A stretch of DNA of 64,000 bases from Mastigias papua (GCA_964019165.1 OZ025278.1:3343378-3407377), one strand, 5' to 3'; shown: positions 35,126 through 48,518, numbered from the stretch's first letter. Numbers and translations: made by a program. The notes: generated by a model from the letters alone, not told the origin.

Positions 35126-36516
35126 GAAACAAAAGCTTGTTATTCTTAGGCACTCCATCCTAATGGCTGGCTATTCTCTACCAATCGACAGTGAACCGAA
35201 GTTGTCTTATCTCTAGAGTTGCATATAGCGGTGGTCTAACTTGCCTGTTAGCCACCAAGCCTAGTTTCAGATAAGCCGATAGTTTTGAAAGGGCTAATAC
35301 ACTACTTTGAAAGCGCATCAAAGTGGGATTCAAACCGTGCACACCCTAGTTGTAGAACAGAGGTACACAACCGGTTACTCAATTGATATGCGTGATGTCT
35401 TCAAGTTTGAAGTTCTTGACTGTTGATTACAGCAGTAAAATATGTGCTATGATTTAACACTATTGAAGCTAGCAGTTATTTTTGGCGACAATTCACACCT
35501 GGCATGTACTGCGCATATTCCACGAAACAGACGCAGCCCAGACTCGTTCTCATGCATATGCAGCAGTGTCCTGCTTATTGTACCGTAACGTTATGGATCC
35601 AATCGGACCTATTACATTGATCTCTTTCAAGCATTAACCATTACAAACGCAATCTCGATGTTTTAATGGTTGCTCACGCTACTCTCGATACAGTATAGAT
35701 CAGCTCATGAATGCACGCAAAGTCTTATCAGATTAGTTTTCAGATGCTACATTGAACTTATATTACTTAATATTGAGGTATCCAATACCAAATGGTCGCC
35801 CAAAGCTCTAAATGGACATTGATTAAACCTCACTTGTCCCCCGTCTTGACATTTTGTGAATATAAGCAAACAGAGTCTGAAATCCAATAGCATTCCTGTG
35901 TCAATCGTAACGCTGAAAATTACGTAATAGGAAAGAGAATACGTGAATCTTGACCGCAGAGTTGTTCACAATGTATTAATATTTCTGCTCGATAGTTCTC
36001 CTAATGTAAACATTCTTGCCTTATGCTATAAAACCACCTGTCAATTTGAACCTAAGATGGAAAGAAGAAAGAAATTTTTATGAGTTTTATTAACAAATGT
36101 GAGCGAGAGTCCTGACAATGCAACCATGCATTATACATGGATAGGCCTACTCAATATTTGGCATATTATCACACCAGTGCACACTTATATCATGTGAAAG
36201 GGGAAAATTCTACCCAGGTGTCAATATCTAACCCGTCTTCTTCACCGTGTTAAAATATGCCATAGCTATTATCAGGCTTTATAATTGTTTATCGTAACCA
36301 ATCACTTTTTTCCATTTCACACTATTTTCAATACAGATGCGCGCAATATTGCGCATGATATCACTTAGGTCAATATTAGAGAATAATAGCCAATATCATA
36401 CTTGGAACAGGTTTAAACATCTTGCGTAGTTTTATGCTCAGAGATTCAATTTGACTCAGAAGGATTCAGTCGCGAGACGTGAGAGCCATGTAGCTGGACA
36501 ACATATAGTAGATCTC
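35126..36516. other. Intergenic region upstream of gene 1
   Basis: No gene is seen. The last ~100 bp before the ATG at 36605 should hold the gene 1 promoter and 5' UTR. Confidence 0.4.
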
Positions 36517-36523
36517 TATATAT
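36517..36523 (+). promoter_or_regulatory. Candidate TATA box of gene 1
   Basis: TATATAT lies 82 bp upstream of the ATG at 36605, a plausible spacing for a short 5' UTR. This is weak evidence in an AT-rich genome. Confidence 0.25.
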
Positions 36524-36604
36524 TCTGTTAACAAGGAGCGGGCTATGTTGATACAGTGATAATAGACGAGAAGGTTGAAGGTGGTTAGTTAGGCCGCTCT
36601 TATA

Positions 36605-36770
36605 ATGGAAGGTAATTCTGCTGTAAGCAGTGTTAATGAGCGTAGCATGAACTATGCTGTTATTAAGAATCAAGATGTTAGGAGTTCTACTGTTCCATTG
36701 CACCCCACAAATGATGCAGTAACATTGCCGACAAGAAGGCAGATGAATTCTGTAAAGAACCAGTTTGAAG
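36605..36770 (+). CDS. Gene 1, coding exon 1: N-terminus of Crypton-derived protein
   Basis: The exon encodes MEGNSAVSSVNERSMNYAVI through TRRQMNSVKNQFE, 55 codons plus one base, and ends at a GTAAAT donor (36771). The ATG is in a fair context (ATAATGG). One base (G) is left over, and the large exon at 41863 begins with two bases (CG), so the split codon is GCG (Ala). The joined protein then reads NSVKNQFE-A-WYSSLNSGK. This is how the N-terminal side of DUF3504-type proteins runs into the 'F--W----G---I--L----L---L--F' block. No further coding exon is needed in the 5.1-kb intron, but a skipped small exon cannot be excluded. Confidence 0.65.
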
Positions 36771-38858
36771 GTAAATATATTGTTGGTCTGACAATTTTTT
36801 GCCTTCTTGCTTCAATAGTATATTTGACGAATTCCAAGACATTCGTCTCATTCCAATGGTAGAAAGTAACTGTACTTGTTTTGATGAAGGCCTTAAGCGA
36901 ATGTGGAAGATCAAGTTACGGCTCTTTGCTCCTTCTTGAGAAGAGGTGCGTTGATAACCTCTTTCTTCGCAGCATCAGCTGTAAGTGACACTATCATCGT
37001 GTATCAGGGTTTCCATCGATAAGTGTGACGTGTGTTACAAAGTGGTGATAGTTTTGTCGTATGGTCTGGCAACGTATCAGATACAAGCCTTTGAGTTGTT
37101 TGCTTGAAAGGTTAGAGGTGTATGCCCTAAAATAACTCTGTGGGTGTAGTGAAGAGGGAATTTAGTGTATATTTAGGAGCACTGCCAGATAGTGAGAACT
37201 GGAGTTAGACTGATCTTATCTAATTCCTTTCCATTCTACATTTACTTCCTAGGTTCAGCTGGCCCTAGTTTGAATCTTTGATTTGCCCCACCCTCATAAC
37301 TACCCCTGCTCTTGCTAGGGCTGAAAAGTATTAATAGGTGCCCCCTTGAGTAAGGCCCATCACAGAAGGTGATGAAGAATTTGTCAGGGACTGACAGCTC
37401 TTTTTCACATTGTGGATAAAAGGAGTTTTGAAAATGAGTTTTATGTGGCATTTATAATTAATCTTATAAGCACCTCTCAATCAAGCACCCCTTGTATAGG
37501 TCCCACCAAAAATATGAAAAATAAATAAACAGCCATGGGGCTAATTTTAGGATTTATGGTAGCTCTCACATCTTGGAGAGAGAATATTTTATAAATCCTT
37601 TCTCATTTAAAGATCATGTGTCAAGGATGGCATTACAATATTTCACAGATGTCTTCAAAGCCTGCCTTGTTTGTTTAGATCATGTATGCAGTGTAGGCAG
37701 TCTGTCTCTTTGCTCCTAAAGCCTTTTAACATCCACAACTGCTGAATATACTGAAAATACATTTGGGTCATCTGTTGTGACAATTCTGCTGTAACTATTA
37801 ACCATTGAAATTGAAAACAGCCTATACTAGTCTGTAGTCTGAAAAAATTGCTCTCAAAAAGACTGTTGCTATCTTTCACTTTATCAAATCTTTTTTTAGC
37901 TAGCTTTACTGAGGAAATGTTGTATTGAGAATACACAAGAATTTATTCTTAAATAGTTTTTGATGACTCTATGGTCCATTTCCAACTGGTACCATTTATG
38001 AATAGCTCTTTATAGAGCATAGTGTACAGGCAATTCTAACCACCATTTTTTAAACTACCCCCACCCAGTATGAGCTACCCATGATTAAGAAGTCCTTACC
38101 TCTTCATCCTCACTGACCTTGAGCACTCAGCTATATTTTTGGCACTATTACAGCTCTTTCAATATATGTTTTGTTTCCTTTATATGAAAATGCACCCTTA
38201 ACATTCAAGTTTAGTGACCTAGAAAGATAGGGACTTGGCTGTTTCCTCTGAAAGATCAGCCCCAAAATGCTGAAACTGTGAGTTATATACCTTACATATA
38301 AAGCTTTGCTCTCATTTTTGGCGTACCCCCATCCAGTAAGAGCAACGGCTCATTGAAATAATCAAATTAATGACACAGCTTCCAATTGTTGTAATTTGAA
38401 GGTAATTTCTACCCCATTAAAAAGAGGGTATGCACCATGTAGAGTCTGGCAAGTTCAAAACAAAAACCGAAAATTGGAATGGAAATATTTGCCTATATTT
38501 CATAGTTGACAGAAGTTGCACTTAGCAGATAAATGCATGACATTAGACTTGTTCATACATTGGGGTGCCATGATGTTGGTCAAGTCATATGTATGAGACA
38601 GGGTGGGAAGAGTTACCTTAATATAAAGATAACTGCAGATATTAAGAGAAGGAGCAGAGAGATTCTAATGCTTGTAAATACTGATATTAGCACCTTGTCA
38701 AAAATTGAGAATATCTAATAATATGAGGAAGTATAATAACATATTTAAGGTAATATCAATCATACAATATGATATAGTTTTTACAATTTTTAGTGTATAG
38801 TAATACAATATCAATACTACCTATATTTGGTGTGTGAAGCCAAGCCATCAGCATCTGA

Positions 38859-38930
38859 GGCCAAGAGCTGCATTAGCCAAGAGCCGTGCTGGCCAAGAGC
38901 CGTGCTGGCCAAGAGCCCCAAGGCCAGGAA
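38859..38930 (+). repeat. 16-bp tandem repeat (GGCCAAGAGCCGTGCT)n
   Basis: Four to five diverged copies of a GC-rich 16-mer, two of them identical. Confidence 0.85.
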
Positions 38931-38977
38931 CCCCTTAAGCCCTATACACCATGGCCACATAGCCTTTGTACATAATA

Positions 38978-39276
38978 CCGTAAATCCATAAATTACCTCC
39001 CTGAAGGCTTATTTATTTTTAATGGTTATTCAACAGGGATTATATAAGAGGGGACTTATACAATTTTCTGAAGAATGCCACGTAGGAGGCTCATTTTCAA
39101 TGTCCCTTTTATTCATGATATTGGAAGAATGGTAGGACATAAAGGTTAATCCAAAACAAAGTCTTCACTATCTTCTATGGTGGGAGCTTGTTTGAGAGGA
39201 GTTTATTAGCAATTTGTAATTCTGGGATGGGGGTAGTACTGGGGGCTTATTCAAGGATGGAACTCGAGGATTTACG
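38978..39276. mobile_element. TA-flanked MITE with CCGTAAATCC ends
   Basis: CCGTAAATCC at 38978 and GGATTTACG ending at 39276 form short inverted ends, each flanked by TA. Subterminal AATAAGCCCCC-like motifs resemble those of a widespread mariner-type MITE pattern. It is ~299 bp with no ORF. Confidence 0.6.
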
Positions 39277-39293
39277 TAATGAGTATTGCATTA

Positions 39294-39551
39294 CAGTGCG
39301 TCCTTGTTTATGTGACAGGCCGTTTTAAAAGTTGAGTTGTTAATATTTCCGCTGAAGTGATTCATGATATACATTGCAAAATGGAAAGTTTTAGCATATT
39401 GCTGAGTCTGATGGAAAACGGCGAGTTTACTCTAAGTAGATGTTGTTTTCCCAAAGTTCTAGCGAGCCCAAAATGTTATACCGTCAAAGAGCACGGCGTG
39501 TGGATAGACGAGGTGCGGATAAACGAGGTTCAAATAAGGGAAGATGCACTG
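39294..39551. mobile_element. pogo/Tigger-like MITE, 258 bp
   Basis: CAGTGCGTC at 39294 and GATGCACTG ending at 39551 are inverted ends flanked by TA on each side (39292-39293, 39552-39553). The right end reads inward as CAGTGCATCTTCCCTTATTT, the style of pogo/Tigger termini. It lies only 15 bp from the preceding MITE. Confidence 0.62.
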
Positions 39552-41228
39552 TAGAAGGTGCTTGAAGAGAGAGAGAAATAGCATGTTCTGCGCTAGCTCA
39601 ACTCTCCATTGCGTAGGATCGGTTACTCGGCAGCGAACTGCAACAGATAGGTCTTATTGGCGTTCGCCAAGATAGCTGTTTGTATGCAAAATCCTGCAAT
39701 GACCACCCTAGATTAAGCAGAATAGTTGGTTTTCCACTGTTTTTAAGGCTTTGGTTTCAATAAAGTTCCCTCGGTTGTGTACATTTTTAGGGAACTAATC
39801 TTAAGTTTTGCAGGCCTTTTTATTGGTGGTATATCTCTTTCCGACGGAGGTGCCTTTCTCAGCCGAATTATTTCATCATGGAGATTCCTCGTTATCATAT
39901 TGGTTTGGTGCAATCATATCCAAGTGCTCATCATGTATTGAAATTTATACATGAAAGCATTTGAACATAATTAAATGTTCATACATTTGTATTGGGATCA
40001 ATATTTATACACCTAATGCTGCAGCACAATGCATTATCGCATTTTTAGAAGTTCCAAATTACAGATTATTCTTATATTTGTTTGTGAGCCTTTAAGGGCA
40101 TATGACAGACGGCGATTGAAGATCTGTAATTGTGATAGGGTTGCGGTGGGTGGAGCAATAGTCTGTTTTTGGCTTGAGTCAACTATACGAAGCCGACAAT
40201 GAGTTCCCGTCCGATTCTCTCGGTGTACAATCAATACATCCGCGATGATGCCGTATGTTTTTCTGCACGCACATTCGCAGATTGTCTTTCTCTCCCATCT
40301 ACTATTACATATGATTCATTATCATGAAATAGCATGGAGACTTAGTTGCCTGATAGTTCTGCTTTTCTGCTTGCATTTGTTATTCCGCATCACTGCGAAT
40401 TCTGTCCGTGTTTCCAAAGGCTGTCTTGTCAGAAGGTTCTACTGTTGTTACAACTTGCAGCATTCTCCATGCTGATCGTAACCCTACCCCCTCCCATTTC
40501 TGATGAAAGTCAGATTGTTTCTGCCTTTCTTCCTTTATGTCATGTCTCATTTCTTGTCATCTCAATTCAGGTTGAATTTTAAGTTAGATAATAGAATATA
40601 AAGAATGACAACATTTTATTACTAGAATGAATATCTCTCTTTATACGATTGCTGAAATATTTTGTACTCGGCTTATAGGTCATTTGTCTTGGTTCCTTGT
40701 TCATCTCTTATCAGCCTTTGGCCTCGGTCCACTTGACCGCTTCAACCCAGTTGTATTTAATGACATGCTTCTTTGGACACAGTCTATTACACTCATGTTA
40801 ATGTACGCAGGCGGATTCATTGTGAATCAGGATAGCTGCATTGTATGATTCCAAATATCAATTGGCAGGAAATGACTGGTCGTGGAAATATTTTCTGTTC
40901 TCAGTGCCATACACCAACATGCATTACGGAGAACCCAAAAGACGCTAAATTTAGTACAAGTAACACAATCTACCTGGAAACTTTACAAAGAGACCATAAT
41001 CTGCTTGGATGCTTATCATGTTCTTTTCATTTCTTTATAATTGCCTGCATTCGTCACGATGCAATATATCAATTATATGCATTAGCGCTCTCTATGTCTG
41101 GTTGGGTAGATCTTCAATGAACTACTTGTGAACACTTGATTCTTGATTTGAAGTGACCAAATCGCTTACTGCTGCTTTTCATGCAGGATAGGTTTAATAA
41201 CTAGTGATAAATATTGACTATTGATAAA

Positions 41229-41458
<230 letters not shown>

Positions 41459-41640
41459 TATACATATAAATATATTATATACATATATTATATAAATTTG
41501 TAGGATCTCTGGAAAAGTTTCCCACTTTTAGATGTTTCCAAGCAGAACACGAAAGTCGAAACGTCTGGAAGTTGATTTTTTCTTGAATTCTCAAGATAAT
41601 TTTTTAATTTGTTCGAGATTGTAGCGTATGAGTGCTTATA

Positions 41641-41757
41641 AAGTTTTAATTTTCTCCTGATGTTTCTGAGAATAATAATGTTCTGTCTGCACCGAAAAAG
41701 GAGAAATCCTGGTTACTCGCAAGCTACTGAGTTCATATATATATATATATATATATA
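41641..41757 (+). mobile_element. SINE-like body, headless copy
   Basis: 41641-41734 matches 8276-8367 almost base for base (AAGTTTTAATTTTCTCCTGA ... GCAAGCTACTGAGTTC) and is followed by an (AT)n tail. Similarity begins exactly where the tRNA-like head ends at 8276. Confidence 0.75.
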
Positions 41758-41862
41758 CGTAGAAATCTATATATTTATTGTATTATATTAGTATCAAAAG
41801 TTTTTGCTGTAGAAATTATCTAGAATTTATCGACATCTTATGAGCTTTATTTTGATTTCCAG

Positions 41863-43751
41863 CGTGGTATTCTAGCCTGAATTCAGGGAAACCTATCACG
41901 CAGTTGACAAAAGTCGAACTAGCAGACATTGTGAAGAATTTTTATATGACAACACGGAAGAAAGATGGAAACCCGTATAAGCTTTGCAGCTATCTTGCTA
42001 TTAGGAGGTGCTTGTCGCTGATTTTTCAATACGACTACGGCCTAATGCACGTTGATATATCTTGTGATCCTGAGTTTTTAGATGCGAATGTCGTTTTCAG
42101 CCAAATGAGCCACTCACTTCGAGGCAGGGAAGAGAATCAAGGGATGACAGAATTATGGCGTCTTACACCGGACAAACTGGTAAAGCTATACACGGAAGGT
42201 CAGCTGGACTTCTATAACACACAAAACCCAAAAGTCCTTTTGCAGACTGTGTACTTCTATGTTTGTTATTACACGGGTATTGGAAAACTCAGTGTAATGC
42301 GTCAGATCGTTACTAATGACATAGAAGAAGTCATTGAAAACGGTCGGCTGATCGCGTATAATTTGAAATTACGAAAATACCTTCCAAGTGAGAAGGGTGT
42401 GGGACCATTCACCATATATGAGATTCAAGGAAAACCGTGGTGCCCTGTTCTAACGATACGTGAATACCTGTCTCATCGCAACAAGAGCGTGCAGAGCTTT
42501 TTCCAGAAGCCACTCGCCAGAGCCCAGTGCTTCAGTTCTTCTGTTTGGTTTAAGCGGTCCCGTTTCAAAGATATCTACCCGTTAGCGAACATGAGCCGTG
42601 AGGCCCACATAGATCCTCCTCTTACGTCGGGCTGTTTCACTAAATCAAGAATCAGTGCTGAGATACGCTACGATATGTCATTTGTTTATGCTACATTGTA
42701 TCCACAGTGTTTCAAGTCGGTTACAGGGGCACAGCAAAGGCCTAGGCTTAACGCAATGAAGAAGAGACGCGCCAGAAAGCAGTTTCCCAGCAGTATTTGT
42801 TTCGGCTCACCAACAACTGCTTTGCAGTCTGATACTAGCGACGTGGTAAAATCAGAAGGCGCTGCCAATGCCCAGTCTGTTAGCAAGAGTAGCAGCAGTT
42901 TGCCAGATGAAAACGCCTCTCCACCCTCAATGGTCGTCCCTCAAAATTTTAACAGCAGTAGCCAGTATAGACCGCCAGCAAACCACATGGCTTTTAAGGA
43001 TTCATTTGAGCAGACGGCAATGACATCAAACGAAAGCCAGATCTCTCGGCACCAGGTTGCAAACGAAAGTCAAGTTTCTGCACGTCAACCGGTTCCACAC
43101 GCAGGCACAACTGCTAGTGATCACATATTGCAGCCTAGCGAAATACCGAGCATTAGTGTGACTAGCGTTTATTCTTTTAAGAGAGATGCCACGGGGAATA
43201 GCAGAAAACCACATGACACTCAAAATCACTATCCACAACAAGCAAATCTGCAGGTTCAGTCCAGCCAAGTAGAAAATGCCCAAAACAAGGAAAAAACACT
43301 CTTTAAGGACACAGAGAAGCGAAGTGATCTGCCGCAAATAGCAAACAACGTTATCTCGATTAATGATGAAGATAGTGATATGGGAGAAGAATATTTCGAT
43401 TTGGTACGGAACGAGGCTCCCTCGTTTAGGCGTGACTCCCTGCCACATGCGAGCTGTCCGTCTAATGTGGATTCAGAGGCTTCAAGTTATTCTGTGGCAG
43501 TAAATGGTACATCGCCCGGATATCGTCAAATGCATTCTCAGTCAAAGAGCTCCACCTCGCATTTTGAGCCTCAAAGCAAAAGGTCACGATTCGACGCTTC
43601 TAATCACACATTTCTTCGAGAAATTAGTGCAAGTGCACGAGAGCAAGGAAAGGGAGCTGTAATGCTACTTCTGAACCTTCTAGATGAGCTTTCGAATAAC
43701 AGAGGGAAAGATCTGTTGAGAGATATTCTACAGGAGATGAGAGTTATATGA
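41863..43751 (+). CDS. Gene 1, coding exon 2: Crypton-derived (DUF3504-like) nuclear protein
   Basis: With exon 1 this gives a ~684-aa protein ending at TGA 43749-43751. Residues ~57-325 form a tyrosine-recombinase-like domain of the kind Crypton transposons gave to ZMYM2/3/4, QRICH1 and KIAA1958: WYSSLNSGKPITQL, FYMTTRKKDGNPYKLCSYLA, KPWCPVLTIREYL and VWFKRSRF. The catalytic arginine region reads TGIGKLSVM (near 193) and the H-x-x-R region reads CFTKSR (near 313). The active-site pattern is lost, which suggests a domesticated, non-catalytic DNA- or protein-binding role. The Ser-rich tail has a basic NLS-like MKKRRARK (~354-361), an SIM-like VISINDEDSD (~552-561) and a C-terminal helix rich in Leu. 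The gene is intact and single-frame over 1.9 kb. Confidence 0.8.
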
Positions 43752-45550
43752 GAATGTACTTTGTTTTAGGCTATAACTGAGCGTGGCAGTTGAGTACTTG
43801 ATAGGCGTATACATGGCTACATATTTATTAGGTTGTTATCTAAATGTTTTTTTCTATGTTATATATTCGCTCCCTTTCATGTTCAGTTGAAATTCATCTG
43901 CTTTTTGCAAGTCCTTATTTGTTTTGAAGGGTCTTCAACCTTTGTATATATATTAGGGAAAAGCTTCTCTATGCCCACGAATGGCTAAATTAAAAGCCCT
44001 GCCTATTTTCAGCTAACAAATCACCAGTAGCTCTCTTTGTCAAATCAAATCATTCGATCGCTTGTTGATGTTGTATTGGCAGCCCTGTTTGTCTTCTGTT
44101 TAAGCATGTAATATGAGGACGAAGTATAAGAGAGAGGACAAAATTTAACTTTGAATAGAAAGGCAGTATTGTATTAAGTTTTACGCGTTTATACCTCGCA
44201 CAATTTTAGTTATATTATACAAACTCTTTCAGTATCCATATAGTTTGATCAAACTTTCGCCTTCCCAACATAAGACCACAATTCATAACATATGAAGTAG
44301 TGAAGTACCATATGTTCATTTGATAATGTATGAGAGCTTTTTGCATCAAAGGTAGTGTTAAATTTCGGTGTATGAGTTAAATGTAGTGCGGTACGAGCAG
44401 TAGCTATCTTGCTGCCATATTGTATTTGACGTATGACTGAACTTGTAAATTGTAGAATTGATGTTTTTATAACGTCTACAGTATAAACTTAATTGTTTAT
44501 TCTGAACTAGTCTTTCTGGTTTGTCAGATGACGATTTTCATTTTAAGGTAGTACCGGCCCGGAGAGTGCCGTCCTAAAACTGTTAAGAAGGGGAGTTTTG
44601 CTGTAGGCTCTTTCTATCAACAACGCCTCTAACCATATCCAATGTTTCATTAAACTGTTTAAGTACATACAAGGCTGCAGAAAAGTTATGGTAAATTGAA
44701 GTAAAATATGTATAGAGACGTCATAAGTGGTTGGTTCCTACTGTCAAGCTAGGTATTCAACAAACTAGCAGGAACAGGTATCTATTGGAAACAGGTTGAG
44801 CCCCCTAAAACTCTCCTCAATTCTTGAAAAAGAGGCCGAACTCTCCAAATCCCTATGGTACCCATGGCACCCCTGGTGACATGACACCAAAAGAGAAAGG
44901 AGGGGAGTCTTTGAGGAGGGAGATAATCATGGGCTAGTTAGAGATTTTGTTGAAAGCCTAATGAGCTTTTCAGATACATCCCTCTCATTTGAGTTATAGG
45001 CAAATGCGAACGGTGAACATTCACCTCAGTTATCCAAGCATTTTCGGCCGTTATTAAACGAGGTGATTTTTGCTTAGAGGGTAAGACAAGTAAGGATAAT
45101 AGGGTTAAATCAAACAAAGAGGCGGTTGCAGCAGCCAAATAGCCAAAAAAAGAATTTTGCATGAGGGAATTGTTCTTCTAGGCGCAGTTTTCATCTTAAA
45201 ATGCTACCCGGGTAAATTTTGCCGAGATTTGTTGTTAAAATTAAGAGAGGTTTTGAAGAGAGGCCCAGTAATGGTCATATTAGGAAGTGCCCTGCAACTG
45301 AAGGAGGTGTCCCGTATCTCATCGAACACACCACCAGAAAGGTTAGCACTGAGTGTGATTAAACTTTTGCCGGAATCAAAAATTGTTGGGTATTGATAAA
45401 TTTCCGGGAAACACTGAAGTTCCTGCTGTGGGTCATTGAAACTCGGCCCATTCCTTTTGATAAAGTGTTCGGTCATCCAGCCGGGAAGTGAAACATTAAT
45501 GGCGACAGGCCGATGAGCTCCAGAGGCCCTTTGTTAGAAAATGCGAATAG
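43752..45550 (+). other. Gene 1 3' UTR and intergenic
   Basis: No AATAAA was seen close to the stop. ATTAAA at 43989-43994 is a candidate poly(A) signal. The stretch 44930-45480 holds short open frames on both strands and may be an old repeat, but I could not identify it. Confidence 0.35.
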
Positions 45551-45784
45551 ATGCAGATGATGGATGGGTCCAGTTGGACTTGCTCAACTTTCGAGGCACA
45601 AAAATGGCGAAAACGGAAATGCAAGCACTGCTTTCAAGACATTGAACTGCATACACTGGAGGCTCGAGAGGATAATAATAGCTATTCAATTTCGGACAAT
45701 TACACTAGACATGCATCACTGGGGGATCTTTGCCTTTCAAATGACGACTCTCAAGCAGAGTTCGAGGATGATTTGAACCGAGAG
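45551..45784 (+). CDS. Gene 2, first coding exon: M-RIP-like Cys motif
   Basis: The ATG at 45551 follows an in-frame TAG immediately upstream, which fixes the start (downstream ATGs at 45557 and 45560 are alternatives). The 78 codons include CSTFEAQKWRKRKCKHCFQD. This lines up with the N-terminal motif of myosin phosphatase Rho-interacting protein (M-RIP) as C-x2-F-x4-aromatic-x-K-x-K-C-x2-C-F. It also looks like a RanBP2-type finger missing one Cys. An acidic, Ser-rich segment follows. The exon ends in phase 0 at GAG before a GTTTGT donor, matching the phase-0 start of the big coiled-coil exon at 50272. Linking the two is an inference. Confidence 0.55.
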
Positions 45785-46271
45785 GTTTGTAGTATGCTCA
45801 TCTTTATTTTCAGTATCAATTACTAAGAGGTTTATTGGGAAAAGTCCACACATTTCGTAGTCTTTGCAGGAAACGTACACCATAGGGATAAAACTAATTT
45901 TGTACCTGATATGGCAAGAGTTAGAGTAGGTAAGATACTTATCAAAGGTACAAATAGGTATACTAGGAGGTGAAGTCGAATCAACTTAGCTCTTTGTTTT
46001 TGAGCGTAGTTTTGTTGTCAAATTTCTCAGTCAGTATTTGTCGTTACTGAGGCAGCTGGCAGGATGAAAATGAACAAAGGGATGATTTTGTCGCGACTAG
46101 ATCAACAGACAAAAACAAAAACGTATACCAGATACGTTTCATATGTTCTCCCTATTCCGGATAGATTTTCCACCATAATTTTGCGCTGTTCTACTATAGA
46201 ACTGTTTAGCGCCTGATATTGTAACATTCTCAATGCTGCTTGAATTACTGGCTTCACCATTAGAGAGGACA

Positions 46272-46321
46272 AGGACCTTTCAGGTTGAAGCCAGGACCTT
46301 TCAGGTAGAAGCCAGGACCTA
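46272..46321 (+). repeat. 21-bp tandem repeat
   Basis: GACCTTTCAGGTAGAAGCCAG occurs about 2.4 times with one or two differences. Confidence 0.85.
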
Positions 46322-47144
46322 TGGAGCTACAATAATAGTGGCAAGCGTTTCTGTGTGGTAAACAATTTGAATAACGAGTGACTCTCACCATTTCCCTGTA
46401 AAGCAAATTTACATTCCCCTTTTTATGGAAAATATGTTCACAGATAAATGTGCAATACTTCAGGTTTTCAAACAGAAAGTTCTCTCAGCTAGAAACCACT
46501 TAGTAATTTTTTCTCTCACTCTCTGGTATATTTTTGTTTGTCTGCTATTCCCTGAAATGCAGGCATCACTTATAATCCTATTGCTGTTGTTGGGTTACAT
46601 TTGGTTGGGCAATGCTAATGTACTCAACTGATAGGATTATTTGAGATAAAAGTAAACATATATTAGATATGAGAAATTTTTATTATCAATAAAACCAAGA
46701 TATTATAGAGATGTATGGATAATAGAAGCTGAGAATATTGTAGCCTTGAAACCATTTAAAATTATTCTTGACATAGAACATCAACAGGAAAATTTCAACA
46801 TGAATCAGTAGCATGTAACTAAACATCTTCTACTCAAGTTCTGTATGAATGTTTTCAGCTGATTTAACAAACACAGCAGATCTTGCATGTTGAAAGTTTA
46901 CATGAGAGTATTTCATCTATCCCTGATTGCTAAAATTTTAGATACTCCTGCAGTGTTTATTCTAGAAGGTGCCTTTCATTTGGTATCTGTGAGACATTGT
47001 AAAACTAAGATGAAGTGGAGCCCACCTGACTTGAAGATTTTGGTCACACCAATCCAGCTCAAGCTTCGAGAGATTGATTTCCCAAGTGGTCCACAGTGGT
47101 CCACAAGAGCTCATAATGTTCTACAGAAATCTATATTACATATT

Positions 47145-47450
47145 TTTTTATAAGAAAGTAGTACTTAACTTCTCTTAAAGGCAAGAAAGTTCAGTGCTGG
47201 ATTTCTGAGACCTAGGAAAGCTGTTAAGTCTTATACCTTGAAATGGAAATATATTCACAAGACAGTCATTGTTTTTACTTAATTTATATAGATTTGTTGT
47301 GGTAACCTATGTACTAGAGTGTTATGCCTGTGTAGTGCATGGATATCTGTGTATCACTGTAAGTTATTCAGATTTGGCTGCTCTTGCTAAGAATATCTTA
47401 AAAAAGGTATCAGTACTGCAATCTTTCAAAAGCTAAGGAAATCTTATTAG
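47145..47450 (+). repeat. Interspersed repeat family A, copy 3
   Basis: Direct copy of 18600-18890. Landmarks are GGATTTCTGAGACCTAGGAA, AATTTATATAGATT and CTTGCTAAGAAT. Confidence 0.6.
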
Positions 47451-48518
47451 TGGGCAAGAGAAAACTTTCTTTTAAAATACCATGTACTTCCTCAATTACC
47501 TTTAGTAGGCCACCTCTTCAAAATAGACCATGGGGATTGTCAGATGGTCTATTCATAAATTTTGAATTTGTCTGTATCCCTGAATCAGTACATATTCTTA
47601 TTTTCAGTGGATTTTCTTATGAAATATGAGTTACATTTATTTAGTAATTCATCTGATTAAGTCTTATCATTTAAACAACCCCAAAGCATTTATTTTACCT
47701 TTATACTTTTATTATATGTTTGAGACACCCTAGCCTATTTACCCTGGATCACTTCAATATGTATGCATGCCTAGTATGGCTGTCCTTGATGTTGTGATTC
47801 ATCATAGTGATTTTGTAGTCTTTTATTGGCCTCATTATTTTTGTATACTGATTGCAACATGGGAAGAAAAGCAGAAGTCCTTTTTCAAGTTTTACACTAT
47901 GAAACAGAGAATGTGCATTATATATCATAACGTAGGCAAAGGAGTCACAATGGTAGTGTATCATGTTTGATTAACCACTGGTTCCCAAATTTGAATCTGT
48001 AGTTCTTTTGGGACCACAGAGGGTCCACAAAAGGTGCCATGGGACTGCAAGAGATTATCATTGCTTGTTCAGCTTGTTGGTTTGGTTGGTTTATCAGCCT
48101 GTATCACTATTGAAATTATATCTGTGTGTAGGTATGCTTGGAGGTAGATATGTATGAGTGTCTGTGTTCATGTATATTTGTAAAGGGGCACCAGATTGGG
48201 GTGCATGAGAGGATAGTGCCCTTTCCTATTATCAGAAGGGGCAGATGGAGCATATATCAGGCCTTTGTGGGAAAGGCGTGTGATCGCATGCGCACGCCTT
48301 GGCACACGCCTTCAACTGTCTGTGTGTGCAAAATATCATATGCCTTCATAGCATTGAAGTAGCAAGTGGATGATGCTAATACCGTGGGTTTTTATAATTA
48401 GTTGAATGCTCTTTTTTGTACTTTTTCTGCGGCTTTTAAAGCAGGTGCCACCTCGTCATCATTACTCTGGTTTCATTTTGATTGATATTTACTTCCATAC
48501 ACGGATCTATTTGTCTTC

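Noticed and set aside
46425..46631. 68-codon Leu/Ile-rich frame, possible small membrane protein
   Set aside because: No start context or homology, and AT-rich DNA often gives hydrophobic frames.
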